A stretch of DNA of 64,000 nt from JAANXG01 sp963731035 (GCA_963731035.1 CAVSUY010000016.1:62001-126000); one strand, 5' to 3'; numbered from the stretch's first letter, positions 8,797 to 16,962 are shown. Translations and numbers: made by a program. Notes: a model not told the origin generated them from the letters alone.

Positions 8797-9406
8797 TTCT
8801 GAAAGCGAAGCGCAGGTGCTGCTCGAGTTCTGGTTCGGTGACGCCTCGGACGCAGACAACGTCAAACAGCGCGGTAAGCTCTGGTTCTCGTCGACCGCCG
8901 CCCAGGACCGGACGCTGCGTGATCGTTTCGGTGCGCTCCATGAGCGGGCCGCTCGCGGCGAGCTGGATGCCTGGATGACCGAGCCGCGCACCGCTCTCGC
9001 CCTGGTGCTGCTGCTGGACCAGTTCACCCGCAACCTGTACCGGGGCACCGCTTCGGCATTCTCGAATGACGCGCGGGCGCTCGGGTGCTCCAAGGAAAGC
9101 ATCGAAAGAAAGTTCGATTCCCCGTTGCATGTCCCCGAGCGGGCGTTTTTGTACATGCCTTTTCAGCATGCAGAGACTATGGAAGATCAAACGCGGAGCG
9201 TGCAATTGTTCGGGGCATTGATGGAATCGGCTCCCGAACAGTTCAAGGACTACGCCAGGACGCTCTACGAATACGCGGTGCTGCACCGTGATATCGTGCA
9301 GCGCTTCGGCAGGTTTCCACACCGCAACGAGCTGCTCGGTCGTGTCTCGACGGACGGCGAGAAGCAATACCTCGACCAGGGCGGCCATCGGTTCGGACAG
9401 GGTTGA
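8765..9406 (+). CDS. DUF924 family protein
   Basis: 213-aa protein of the DUF924 family (all-helical, TPR-like fold). It matches the family at VLLEFWFGDA near the N-terminus, ALVLLLDQFTRNLYRGT in the middle, and FLYMPFQHAE, FGRFPHRNELLGR toward the end. Family length is about 180-200 aa, so it is complete. The ATG lies inside the relA 3' end (32-nt overlap), suggesting co-transcription. No biochemical role is known; eukaryotic and bacterial members are widespread. argE follows 5 bp after its stop. Confidence 0.8.
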   Translation: MSRTSNDAFNNSESEAQVLLEFWFGDASDADNVKQRGKLWFSSTAAQDRTLRDRFGALHERAARGELDAWMTEPRTALALVLLLDQFTRNLYRGTASAFSNDARALGCSKESIERKFDSPLHVPERAFLYMPFQHAETMEDQTRSVQLFGALMESAPEQFKDYARTLYEYAVLHRDIVQRFGRFPHRNELLGRVSTDGEKQYLDQGGHRFGQG

Positions 9407-9411
9407 GTTCA

Positions 9412-10599
9412 ATGCCAGGCACATCATCCGCCGTGAACGCCGCTACGGTCTCGAAACCCGCGATGGAACTGCTGCAACGGCTCGTCTCTTTCAACACCAC
9501 CAGCCGCCTCAGCAATCTCGAGCTGATCGACTTCGTTTACGAGCGTCTCAGGGACCAGGGATTGAAGCCCTACATCGACTACAACGACGACAAGTCCAAG
9601 GCCAATCTGTACGCCATCGTCGGGCCGGAAACGGGGGGTGGCGTGGCGCTGTCGGGGCACAGTGACGTGGTGGCCGTGGAGGGCCAGGACTGGACCCGGG
9701 ATCCCTGGAGCGTGACCCGCGAGGGAGATCTCCTCTACGGCCGAGGCACCACCGACATGAAAGGCTTCATCGCCGTGGTGCTGGCGGCGGTGCCCGCGAT
9801 GCTGGAGGCGCCGTTGCACGAGCCCATCCACCTGTGCATCTCCCACGACGAAGAGGTGGGCTGCGTGGGTGTACGGAGCCTGCTGGAATACCTGGCGGGC
9901 CAGGCCACCCGGCCGAGGTCCTGCATTGTCGGTGAGCCCACCAGCATGGACGTGGTAACTGCGCACAAGGGCAAGCTGGGCATGAGCTGCCGCGTCGAGG
10001 GGCGGGCCTGCCACTCGGCTCTGGCGCCGCAGGGTGTGAACGCCGTCAACGCCGCGGCGCGGGTGATTGGTTTTCTTGCGGACATGGCCCGGTCCAAGCG
10101 CGAGAACGGGCCGTTCGACGAGGATTTCGACGTCCCGCACACCACGATCCACACCGGAGTAGTGAGGGGGGGCAGCATGGTCAATATTGTTCCCGCCGAG
10201 TGCTATTTCGAGTTCGAGTTCCGCAATCTGCCCCGGGAGGAGCCGGCCGACATGCTGGAGGAGGTCAAGCGGTTCGCGCGCGAGCGCGTGGAGCCCGAGA
10301 TGCGTGCCGGCGAGCACGGCGTGCAGTTCCGGTGGAAGGAGCTGTCGCATATGGCAGGACTGGACGGTGACGAGAGCGACGAGGTCGTCAAGCTCGTCCG
10401 TCGCTTGACCGGCAAGGACCGCACCAGGAAAGTGAGCTTCGGCACCGAGGCGGGCGGCTTCAGCCGCACCGGCATCCAATCGGTGGTCTGCGGGCCGGGG
10501 TCCATCAGCCAGGCCCACACGCCGGACGAGTTCGTGAAGATGGACCAACTCGCGGAGTGCGAGACCTTCATCGGCGACTTGATCCGGCACCTGAGCTGA
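9412..10599 (+). CDS. argE: Acetylornithine deacetylase (ArgE, M20 family)
   Basis: Zinc amidohydrolase of about 395 aa that removes acetate from N-acetylornithine in linear arginine synthesis. Metal and catalytic motifs of M20 peptidases are present: SGHSDVV (first ligand and catalytic Asp), GRGTTDMKGF (bridging Asp), SHDEEVGCVG (catalytic and ligand Glu), and the late ligand His in ISQAHTPDEF. The dimerisation lid carries HSALAPQGVNAV. I chose the ATG at 9412 with AGGG 9 nt upstream; an in-frame TTG at 9403 is the alternative. Fits ArgE better than DapE because of the PxGVNA lid and overall spacing, but succinyl-diaminopimelate activity cannot be excluded. Confidence 0.85.
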   Translation: MPGTSSAVNAATVSKPAMELLQRLVSFNTTSRLSNLELIDFVYERLRDQGLKPYIDYNDDKSKANLYAIVGPETGGGVALSGHSDVVAVEGQDWTRDPWSVTREGDLLYGRGTTDMKGFIAVVLAAVPAMLEAPLHEPIHLCISHDEEVGCVGVRSLLEYLAGQATRPRSCIVGEPTSMDVVTAHKGKLGMSCRVEGRACHSALAPQGVNAVNAAARVIGFLADMARSKRENGPFDEDFDVPHTTIHTGVVRGGSMVNIVPAECYFEFEFRNLPREEPADMLEEVKRFARERVEPEMRAGEHGVQFRWKELSHMAGLDGDESDEVVKLVRRLTGKDRTRKVSFGTEAGGFSRTGIQSVVCGPGSISQAHTPDEFVKMDQLAECETFIGDLIRHLS

Positions 10600-11002
10600 A
10601 CGGTTCCGCCAGCGGGAATACCGGGCCTGCCGCCCCAACCCGCATCCGACCGGAGGAACGACGGACCGTCAATCTGGTGATCGAAACCGACAGGCGTTAG
10701 ACTGCGCACCCGAGGGCCAATCAGGGCAGCCGTGATCCCCCAGGATCTACTGCTGTCCCACAATGCGTACGTGATACTTCTGCGAAGCGAGCTGCGGCGA
10801 GGCTTCGTCGAGTTGATAATCCACCCGGTTGCCGGGATTCGCAAAAGGGCGCGGCCGGGTTCTTTTTCACCGAGCGAGTATCGGGGAGCGACTGAAAAAG
10901 AACCCGGCCGCGCCCGCGCCCTGGACAGGTAGAATGGGCTTGTGGGACAGCATTGCCTCAGGATCCCATGATCGTTCCATTCAGTACTCGAGAGGAAACA
11001 CC
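10600..11002. other. 403-bp intergenic region before mdh
   Basis: No convincing gene. A small open frame at 10732-10932 runs straight through the long hairpin and has no recognisable protein. The region holds the hairpin element at 10847-10915 and an AGAGGAAA ribosome-binding site at 10991-10998 for malate dehydrogenase. No clear -35/-10 pair was found. Confidence 0.6.
10847..10915. repeat. Long hairpin element, copy 1 (variable stem, conserved loop)
   Basis: Perfect 23-bp inverted repeat: left arm 10847-10869 begins GGGCGCGGCCGGGTTC and ends TTTTTCA; right arm 10893-10915 is its exact complement. The 23-nt loop contains GAGCGAGTATCGGGGAG. A second copy at 15966-16031 lies in opposite orientation. 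Its arms differ internally (CGCCGCCGGGGT against CGCGGCCGGGTT) but are again perfectly complementary, and the loop core GCGAGTATCG-GGAG is conserved. This is covariation between arms, so the structure itself appears to be maintained. Confidence 0.75.
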
Positions 11003-11983
11003 ATGAAGACACCCGTTCGCGTAGCGGTTACCGGAGCCGCCGGCCAGATCAGCTACGGCACGCTATTCCGGATCGCCGCGGGAGAGATGCTGGGCCACGA
11101 CCAGCCCGTGATACTGCAACTGCTTGAGATCACCCCGGCGCTCGATGCGCTCAAAGGCGTGGTGATGGAGCTGGAAGATTGCGCCTTTCCGCTTTTGCAC
11201 GGCGTCGTGGCGACCGATGATGCAGAAAAGGGCTTCGGCGACGCCGACTATGCATTGCTGATCGGCGCCAAGCCCCGCGGCCCGGGGATGGAACGCAAAG
11301 ATCTCCTCCAGGAGAACGCGCGAATCTTCACCGCCCAGGGCAAGGCGCTGAACGCGTCGGCATCCCGCGGGGTCAAGGTGCTGGTCGTGGGCAATCCCGC
11401 CAATACCAACGCCTTGATCGCACAGAGCAACGCGCCGGACCTCGGTTCCCGGCAGTTCACGGCAATGACCCGGCTGGACCACAACCGCGCCGTGGCGCAG
11501 CTGGCAAGCAAGACCGGCTCCCACGCCTCCAGGGTGAAAAGGATGATCATCTGGGGCAACCACTCAGCGACGCAGTACCCGGATATTCATCACGCGACGG
11601 TGGACGGGGCGCCGGCACTGGGCAAGGTCGATGCATCGTGGATGGAAAATGAGTTCATCCCCACCGTCCAGCAGCGCGGCGCCGCGGTGATCAAGGCGCG
11701 CGGCGCGTCGAGCGCGGCTTCCGCCGGATCGGCGGCTATGGACCATGTCCGTTCATGGGCTCTGGGTACGCCCGGCGACGACTGGGTGAGCATGGGCGTG
11801 CCGTCCGACGGCAGCTACGGAATCGAGGAAGGTGTCATCTACTCCTATCCATGCATTTGCCGCGGCGGGGAATACGAGATCGTCCAGGGACTGCAGATCA
11901 ATGATTTCAGCCGTGAGCGAATGAGTGCCACGGACCGCGAGATGCGGGAGGAGCGTGAGGCCATCAAGGATCTGCTCGGCTAG
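11003..11983 (+). CDS. mdh: Malate dehydrogenase
   Basis: 326-aa NAD-dependent malate dehydrogenase of the cytosolic-type (group 2) family, interconverting malate and oxaloacetate in the TCA cycle. Visible: Rossmann motif GAAGQISY, substrate loop GAKPRGPGMERKDLL with its Arg pairs, VVGNPANTNAL, the Asp of TRLDHNRA, and the catalytic His of IWGNHSATQYPD. Length matches the family. The frame is open further upstream, but this ATG has a good AGAGGAAA site and starts exactly with the family N-terminus (KTPVRVAVTGAAG). Monocistronic. Confidence 0.95.
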   Translation: MKTPVRVAVTGAAGQISYGTLFRIAAGEMLGHDQPVILQLLEITPALDALKGVVMELEDCAFPLLHGVVATDDAEKGFGDADYALLIGAKPRGPGMERKDLLQENARIFTAQGKALNASASRGVKVLVVGNPANTNALIAQSNAPDLGSRQFTAMTRLDHNRAVAQLASKTGSHASRVKRMIIWGNHSATQYPDIHHATVDGAPALGKVDASWMENEFIPTVQQRGAAVIKARGASSAASAGSAAMDHVRSWALGTPGDDWVSMGVPSDGSYGIEEGVIYSYPCICRGGEYEIVQGLQINDFSRERMSATDREMREEREAIKDLLG

Positions 11984-12538
11984 TCCGCATTGGCGTCCCT
12001 CGGCGTCCCCTCTCTCCTTCGGGGAAAGACTCAGGGTGAGGGGACGGTGAAGGGATTGGCAAAGCCTCACCCCGGCCCTGCCCCTTTGAAAGGGCACAGA
12101 AGGTGTTCCGTCTCCCCGTGGGGGACAAGGCAGGCGCGAGGGGGCGGTGCCGATATGCCGTGCCCCGGCCTTCCCGCGGCTCCGCGCGCGTCGGGGCCCG
12201 GGCCCCCGGGATGGGTGCCGGAAAATTTCCAAAAAATCAAGACTTGTGATCCGGGTCCGTCCCCGATAGTATTTTCGGCGACCCGGATGGCCCTCGGAAC
12301 AGAGCGGTCTGGCGGTCTAAGTTTTTGATTTTATTGGATTATCGTTCCCGGCTTTTCGAACGGACGCGGCCCGGGAGCTTCCGGGGCCGGGGTCGGCGAG
12401 CGCCGCCTCCGGGGTGAGTCGGGCCCCCGATCAAACGCTGACGCGTCTCCATCCTTCGCGCCGCCTCCGTGTGGCGCGGAGGTTTGGGGTTTTTCTCCCA
12501 CCCGCCAGACGGCTCCCGGCAACTGCTACGATACAGCG
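11984..12538. other. 555-bp intergenic region with dispersed repeat text
   Basis: No supported gene. 11990-12160 is GC-rich text of the type CCTCTCTCCTTCGGGGAAAG ... GGGTGAGGGG, resembling stretches near 60.3 and 61.96 kb and likely a dispersed repeat. 12249-12288 holds a 9-bp inverted repeat (ATCCGGGTC and complement) around a 22-nt loop. 12300-12350 is locally AT-rich. 12460-12500 has a CCTCCG/CGGAGG stem followed by a T-rich run. Confidence 0.5.
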
Positions 12539-13366
12539 ATGACTACTGGTATCGCGGTGGTGATCCCCACCCATAATCGTGCCTCCGTTCTGGGCCGGGC
12601 CCTGGATTCCGTGTTCAACCAGTCGTCGCCCGCGGACCAGTGCCTGGTGGTGGACGACGGCTCGACCGACGATACGGAGCAAGTGGTTCGCGCCTACCCG
12701 GGGGCCACCTGCCTGCGGCAGGACCACAGGGGTGTCAGCGCGGCCCGCAATCTGGGCGTTCGGCGGGCCACTCATGACTGGGTGGCGTTTCTGGACTCGG
12801 ACGACTGCTGGATGCCGGACAAGCTCGAGCGCCAACGCGAGGCGCTGGACGGGACGCCCCACGTGCTGTGCCACACGGATGAGATCTGGATCCGCAGGGG
12901 CGCTCGCGTCAACCCCAAGCGCAAGCACCGCAAACGCGGCGGCTGGATATACCGGCATTGCCTGCCTCTTTGCGCCATATCCCCCTCCACGGCGATCGTG
13001 CGGCGAGATGTGCTGGAAGCGGCAGGCGGGTTCGATGAGTCATTGCCCGCCTGCGAGGACTACGACTTGTGGCTGCGCCTGTGCGCGCATCATCCGGTGC
13101 TATTCATCGACCGGCCCTTGGCAACCCGCTACGGCGGTCACGAGGATCAGCTCTCGGCGCGGCATTGGGGCATGGATCGCTTCCGTGTAGCGGCCCTGGA
13201 AAAGATGCTGGCGGCGCCCGGACTGGGCGCCGGGGATCGACGCGAGACCCTGGCGATGCTGGTGGCGAAGCTGCGCGTCCTCGTCGGCGGTGCCCGCAGG
13301 CGAGGCAACCATCGTCTCATCGAAGCCTACCAGCCGCGGCTCGACCGCTACAGTGCGCTCCTGTGA
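12539..13366 (+). CDS. Family 2 glycosyltransferase
   Basis: 275-aa GT-A fold glycosyltransferase. Shows the N-terminal VVIPTHNRASVLGRALDSV, nucleotide-sugar motif VVDDGSTDDT, the DXD-type metal site FLDSDDCW, and an acceptor/catalytic region PACEDYDLWLRL (ED motif). Members transfer sugars from UDP/GDP-sugars to polysaccharide, lipid or other acceptors; the acceptor here is unknown. A C-terminal basic helical tail (about 235-275) follows the catalytic core. First gene of a three-gene coupled run: its stop overlaps the next gene's GTG by 4 nt. That partnership is not a normal cell-surface polysaccharide context. Confidence 0.82.
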   Translation: MTTGIAVVIPTHNRASVLGRALDSVFNQSSPADQCLVVDDGSTDDTEQVVRAYPGATCLRQDHRGVSAARNLGVRRATHDWVAFLDSDDCWMPDKLERQREALDGTPHVLCHTDEIWIRRGARVNPKRKHRKRGGWIYRHCLPLCAISPSTAIVRRDVLEAAGGFDESLPACEDYDLWLRLCAHHPVLFIDRPLATRYGGHEDQLSARHWGMDRFRVAALEKMLAAPGLGAGDRRETLAMLVAKLRVLVGGARRRGNHRLIEAYQPRLDRYSALL

Positions 13367-14199
13367 TCAACATCGTCGTGGCCCTGGCTACGGAGTCCAG
13401 GCCGTTGATCGAGCACTTCGGGCTGACGCAGGACCCTGCGGTGGTCGGCTTTCGAGTCTTCCGAGGCGACGGGATCCGGCTGGTGGTAACCGGACTGGGA
13501 CGGGTTCCCTGCGCTGCCGGAGTCGCCACCCTCGGCGCTCTCGACGCGCGTGATTCCGAGGCGGGTATGTCCGCCTGGCTCAATGTCGGCATCGCGGGTC
13601 ATGCCAGTCACGAGGTGGGGGAGGGCGTGCACGCCGTGCGCATCCTGGAAGCGGCCACCGGCCGCTCCTGGTATCCCCCCCGGATCGTCGACCTGCCCGG
13701 GCGGGGCGAGACGTTGTGCACCGTGGATGCGCCCGAGGCCATGTATGCGGAACCCTACGTCTACGATATGGAAGCATCCGCTTTCTACGCCACCGCAGTG
13801 CGTTATTCCACCGCCGAGATGGTCCAGGTATACAAGATCGTTTCCGATAATCGGAGCAACGGTGTTGAAACTGTCTCCAAGCGCCGGGTACGGGAAACGA
13901 TGATGGAGCATCTGGACGCCGTCGAGCAGGCTGCCGCCGTGTTGTCGAGGCTCGCCGACGAGATCAGCGCGACGCAGCCCCGGCTGGAGGAACTCGAGCA
14001 GATGCTCCAGCGCTGGCATTTCTCGGTATCCCAACAACATCAGCTCCGGGCGCTGCTTCGGAAGTGGAAGGTCCTGCGAGGGGGTGGCCCGTTGCTGGAC
14101 GCCGAGCTGAACCGGTGTCCTTCGGCCAGGTCCGTTCTCGCCGAGATCGAGGACCGGCTGGGCGAAGTGTATCGCGGTGCGAAAGCCGGCGAGTCTTGA
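13363..14199 (+). CDS. Nucleoside phosphorylase/nucleosidase-like protein with C-terminal helical extension
   Basis: 278-aa protein. The first about 190 residues resemble the purine nucleoside phosphorylase / MTA-SAH nucleosidase fold: an N-terminal strand NIVVALATES, GIAGHASHEVGEGV (base-binding Gly-rich loop), the YDMEASAFYATA segment with the ribose-binding Met-Glu, and KIVSDNRSNG with the catalytic Asp position. About 85 helical residues follow with no family that I recognise. GTG start within the GTGA overlap with the glycosyltransferase; the stop overlaps the next TTG. Pairing with an SPL radical SAM gene suggests a role in nucleoside/base salvage or repair, which is inference. Not a standard Pfs, which is about 230 aa. 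Confidence 0.7.
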   Translation: MINIVVALATESRPLIEHFGLTQDPAVVGFRVFRGDGIRLVVTGLGRVPCAAGVATLGALDARDSEAGMSAWLNVGIAGHASHEVGEGVHAVRILEAATGRSWYPPRIVDLPGRGETLCTVDAPEAMYAEPYVYDMEASAFYATAVRYSTAEMVQVYKIVSDNRSNGVETVSKRRVRETMMEHLDAVEQAAAVLSRLADEISATQPRLEELEQMLQRWHFSVSQQHQLRALLRKWKVLRGGGPLLDAELNRCPSARSVLAEIEDRLGEVYRGAKAGES

Positions 14200-15206
14200 T
14201 CGACCTGATTTACATCGAAGAGGCCTGCAGGGACCATCCCCGAACCCGGAGGATATGCGGACGCTTCCCGGACGCGACGCGGGTCCACTGCGCGCACTAC
14301 GGTGAAGTGTTCAACCCCAGGTCCCAGGACTTTCGCCTGCAAAAGCGGCGGCCGGCCCTGATACTGGCGGCCAAACCCGACGGCTTCGTGCTGCCGGTGC
14401 CGCCGGGCTATGGTGTCGGCGGCGGCCGCAACTATTATTTCTCGCACATGCTGAACTGCGTGTATGACTGCCGCTATTGCTTCCTGCAGGGCATGTACCG
14501 ATCGGCGCACTACGTGGTATTCGTGAACTTCGAGGACTTCGAACGGGCAATCACCGAGCGCGCGCGCCGGGACCAAGGGCTGGAGCCGTGGTTTTTCTCG
14601 GGTTACGACTGCGACAGTCTGGCACTGGAGCCTGTCACCGGATTTGCCGCTTCCACCCTGGATCTGTTCGAGGGGCTGCCCGGCGCCCGCCTGGAGATCC
14701 GGACCAAGAGTACCCAGGTCCGGACCCTGTGCGCCCGACCGGCTTTGCCGAATGTAGTGACGGCCTTCAGCTTCACCCCCGAGCCGGTTTCCCGACGGTT
14801 GGAACGAAAAGTCCCGACCCTGGAGAAACGGGTCAATGCACTGGAGGAGTTGGCGAACAGGGGCTGGTCCGTGGGGCTCCGGTTCGACCCCGTGATCTAC
14901 GACCCCGATTTCCGTACACAGTACGACGGCCTGTTCGCCAGGGTCTTCCGGTCGATCGACTCGGAGTCGATCCATTCGGTGACCCTCGGAGCTTTCCGGA
15001 TGCCCAAGGAATTCCACGCGCGCATCGCGCGCTTGTATCCCGAGGAACGCTTGTACGCGATGCCGATGGGGAACCGCCGCGGCTTGCTGGGCTACCCCGC
15101 GCATGTCGAGGCGGAAATGCTGGACTACTGTCGAAATCGACTACGGGACTACGTCGCGCCCGGGAAGATCTACGGGCACGAAGTGCATCCGGCCGCCGCG
15201 CTCTGA
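14196..15206 (+). CDS. SPL (spore photoproduct lyase)-family radical SAM protein
   Basis: 336-aa radical SAM protein related to SplB, the enzyme that reverses thymine dimers of the spore photoproduct type. The CX3CX2C cluster motif is CVYDCRYC (Cys88, Cys92, Cys95), followed by FLQGMYRSAHYV as in SPL relatives. Other conserved parts: HYGEVFNPRSQDFRLQKR, FVLPVPPGYG, EIRTKS, AFSFTPE and GLRFDPVIY. Start TTG at 14196 within the TTGA overlap with the upstream stop; homologous residues begin right there (IDLIYIEEACRDHPRTRRI). A gammaproteobacterium makes no spores, so the substrate is likely different; many non-sporulating bacteria carry this branch without a proven function. Confidence 0.85.
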   Translation: MIDLIYIEEACRDHPRTRRICGRFPDATRVHCAHYGEVFNPRSQDFRLQKRRPALILAAKPDGFVLPVPPGYGVGGGRNYYFSHMLNCVYDCRYCFLQGMYRSAHYVVFVNFEDFERAITERARRDQGLEPWFFSGYDCDSLALEPVTGFAASTLDLFEGLPGARLEIRTKSTQVRTLCARPALPNVVTAFSFTPEPVSRRLERKVPTLEKRVNALEELANRGWSVGLRFDPVIYDPDFRTQYDGLFARVFRSIDSESIHSVTLGAFRMPKEFHARIARLYPEERLYAMPMGNRRGLLGYPAHVEAEMLDYCRNRLRDYVAPGKIYGHEVHPAAAL

Positions 15207-15225
15207 CTGCCGACCGGGAAGGGCG

Positions 15226-15903
15226 TCACCCCTCGTCGGGAATGGCGGAGCCGGGGATGGCGTCCGCACTGATGTTCCACGACATGGTGATCCGCGGCCG
15301 GCTGCCCCGGTATGCGTTCACGCTGTGCACCAGCTGGGAGGGGAAGATCAACATGGCTCCCGGCTGCAGGTTGGGTCGATAGAGGGTCGTGACCCTTCCG
15401 TTCTCCTCCTGGCAGCAGCACGGCAGTCGTGGATCGGCAAAATAGAAGGTGCCGGCCAACGGGTCCTCGGGGTCTGCTTCCCCGACATCGAGGCAATACA
15501 CTATGCTGGCGTTGGCCCGAACATGGCTGTGGGGCATGCAGTGGTCGCCCTGCCGGTAGACACTGGCCCAGCTCCAGTCGACGACCGCCTGCTCCGCCGA
15601 CAGCGAGCGCCTGTACAGCTCCATCGCGCGGGCGTGGATCAGGTCCGCTTCCGGGAGCCCCCAGCGGTCCACATGATGTATTTTGGTGCCGCACGCGCCG
15701 CGGAAGTAGTTCCTGCCTGCGTCCGGCTCCATCTTCAGGATCCCGGAGATCAGGTTCGGGTGATAGAGCTCGATGTCGGTGAAACGCGTCATCAGAATCG
15801 TGGGAAAGTCGAGCGTCGCGATCTCCTGACCCTGGGGCCAGATTTCGACGCGATGGTCGCCCACGACAATTTCGGTGTTTTTCAATCTAGTGTATCCCAT
15901 CAA
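15226..15903 (-). CDS. Putative 2OG-Fe(II) oxygenase
   Basis: 225-aa protein resembling the putative 2OG-Fe(II) oxygenase family seen also in phages. The N-terminus sets up FPTILMTRFTDIE. The metal site is probably His-Ser-His in CMPHSHVRANASIVYCLD with a distal His in FPSQLVHSVNAYRG, and the 2-oxoglutarate Arg follows in SRPRITMSWNIS; GTFYFADPR lies between. It converges on the SPL gene with 19 bp between stops. The start MMGYTR is at 15903; ATG at 15900 is equally possible. A Fur-box-like palindrome lies about 160 bp upstream. Substrate unknown; protein or nucleobase hydroxylation are both possible. Confidence 0.72.
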   Translation of the reverse strand: MMGYTRLKNTEIVVGDHRVEIWPQGQEIATLDFPTILMTRFTDIELYHPNLISGILKMEPDAGRNYFRGACGTKIHHVDRWGLPEADLIHARAMELYRRSLSAEQAVVDWSWASVYRQGDHCMPHSHVRANASIVYCLDVGEADPEDPLAGTFYFADPRLPCCCQEENGRVTTLYRPNLQPGAMLIFPSQLVHSVNAYRGSRPRITMSWNISADAIPGSAIPDEG

Positions 15904-15965
15904 ACAGTCTGTAGCTTATCGGCGGCTTGCCGATCCGGGTTGAATTGTTCGATAGAGCATCGAAA

Positions 15966-16031
15966 GGGCGCCGCCGGGGTCTTTTTCACTCCGCGATACT
16001 CGCTTGGATGAAAAAGACCCCGGCGGCGCCC
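15966..16031. repeat. Long hairpin element, copy 2
   Basis: Perfect 23-bp inverted repeat: arms 15966-15988 (begins GGGCGCCGCCGGGGTC, ends TTTTTCA) and 16009-16031, with a 20-nt loop. Read on the minus strand, the loop carries GCGAGTATCGCGGAG, matching copy 1 at 10847-10915. Lies upstream of the 2OG oxygenase gene. Confidence 0.75.
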
Positions 16032-16064
16032 GTTTGCGGATCGGGGCCACCGTCATCCCAGCCT

Positions 16065-16084
16065 GAAATGATTCGCATCATTTC
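16065..16084. promoter_or_regulatory. Palindrome resembling a Fur box
   Basis: Perfect inverted repeat GAAATGAT-TCGC-ATCATTTC. On the minus strand the core ATGATGCGAATCAT resembles Fur-type iron boxes of gammaproteobacteria. It is placed upstream of an iron-dependent oxygenase gene (start 15903) and just before a GGTACACTAG box at 16091-16100. An assignment by eye only. Confidence 0.35.
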
Positions 16085-16182
16085 TGGCAGGGTACACTAG
16101 AGGCCTTCGGAAGATGCACAATCCGGTGATGGCGTTGGACCGCCGGCGGTGGTGCTACATGATATCGCGCCTGCGGGTGCTT

Positions 16183-16776
16183 CTACAGGGGACGGGCGAT
16201 CAGTGCGAGTGTTTCGTCGACCAGGGACTGCAGATGAGAAGCGTCCAGGTTACCGCGGCTGTATACCCGTATGCCGTGGATGCTCATGACGAGGTATCGG
16301 GCCAGGGTCCGCGGTTCCTTGTCGGACGTAATTTCTCCCTTCTCCCGGCCTTCCTCGAGTACTCGGACGAATTCATGCTCCATGTCCTCGAACATGTTGT
16401 TGGCGCGCCGCGACAATTCTGCATCGACGCATGACAGTTCCACGATGGTATTGGCCATCAGGCAACCCTTGCCGTCGAGGTCCTCCTGACAACGCTTCAG
16501 GAGAACGTCGAAGACCAGGCGAATCCGCTCCATGGGGGAGGCGCCGCTGGTGCCGAGATGCTTCCGGATCTGATTGAGATTGGCCGCGTGGTAGTGATCG
16601 AGCACCCGTTGGAACAGTTGGCGCTTGCCGCCGAATGCCGCGTACAGGCTGCCCGGTTGCAGACCGGTAGCCTTGACCAGGTCGCGGACCGACGCCGCGT
16701 GGTAACCCCGCCGCCAGAACACCTCCATGGCCTGGTCCAGCACGTACTGGTTGTCGAACGTCGGCGATCTCGGCAT
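16183..16776 (-). CDS. TetR family transcriptional regulator
   Basis: 197-aa regulator. The N-terminal helix-turn-helix is clear: LDQAMEVFWRRGYHAASVRD, then LVKATGLQPGSLYAAFGGKR and the capping helix QLFQRVLDHY. The C-terminal ligand domain contains CLMANTIVELS, which recalls the thiol- and aldehyde-responsive NemR/AcuR-like branch (Cys around residue 107). ATG at 16776 has CAGGA upstream; the open frame beyond it is not conserved. No gene is divergent from it, so its target is not obvious. The shared palindromes upstream of phoU and the methyltransferase are candidate operators for a regulator of this kind. Confidence 0.85.
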   Translation of the reverse strand: MPRSPTFDNQYVLDQAMEVFWRRGYHAASVRDLVKATGLQPGSLYAAFGGKRQLFQRVLDHYHAANLNQIRKHLGTSGASPMERIRLVFDVLLKRCQEDLDGKGCLMANTIVELSCVDAELSRRANNMFEDMEHEFVRVLEEGREKGEITSDKEPRTLARYLVMSIHGIRVYSRGNLDASHLQSLVDETLALIARPL

Positions 16777-16876
16777 GCGTCCTGATTCGGATTCTTCGGG
16801 CGCCGGCGGCTTGTCGGGGATTCGGTGTATCGCTGGCAACAAGCTCCCGGAAACTCGATCGTAGCGGCAATGATAC

Positions 16877-16905
16877 TTGAAGGATCGAAATACGGGTGCT
16901 ACTTT
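16877..16905 (+). promoter_or_regulatory. Candidate promoter (TTGAAG-17-TACTTT)
   Basis: TTGAAG at 16877-16882 and TACTTT at 16900-16905 with a 17-bp spacer, on the plus strand, where no protein gene follows. About 60 bp downstream begins a strong hairpin with a U-run on the same strand, so a short untranslated transcript is possible. Confidence 0.3.
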
Positions 16906-16962
16906 TTCGTGCGGCAAGTGAACGAGTTTCACACGGTACCCCGCATGGATTGTGGGAAAACG

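Noticed and set aside
10732..10932. Open frame of 66 codons before mdh
   Set aside because: It runs through the perfect hairpin at 10847-10915, has no ribosome site and no recognisable protein.
13363..14199. Standard MTA/SAH nucleosidase (Pfs)
   Set aside because: Longer than Pfs, with a divergent N-terminus and an unrelated C-terminal extension; context is radical SAM, not methyl cycle.
16114..16434. Plus-strand open frame of 106 codons
   Set aside because: Lies opposite the clearly homologous TetR gene; composition follows the opposite strand's codons.
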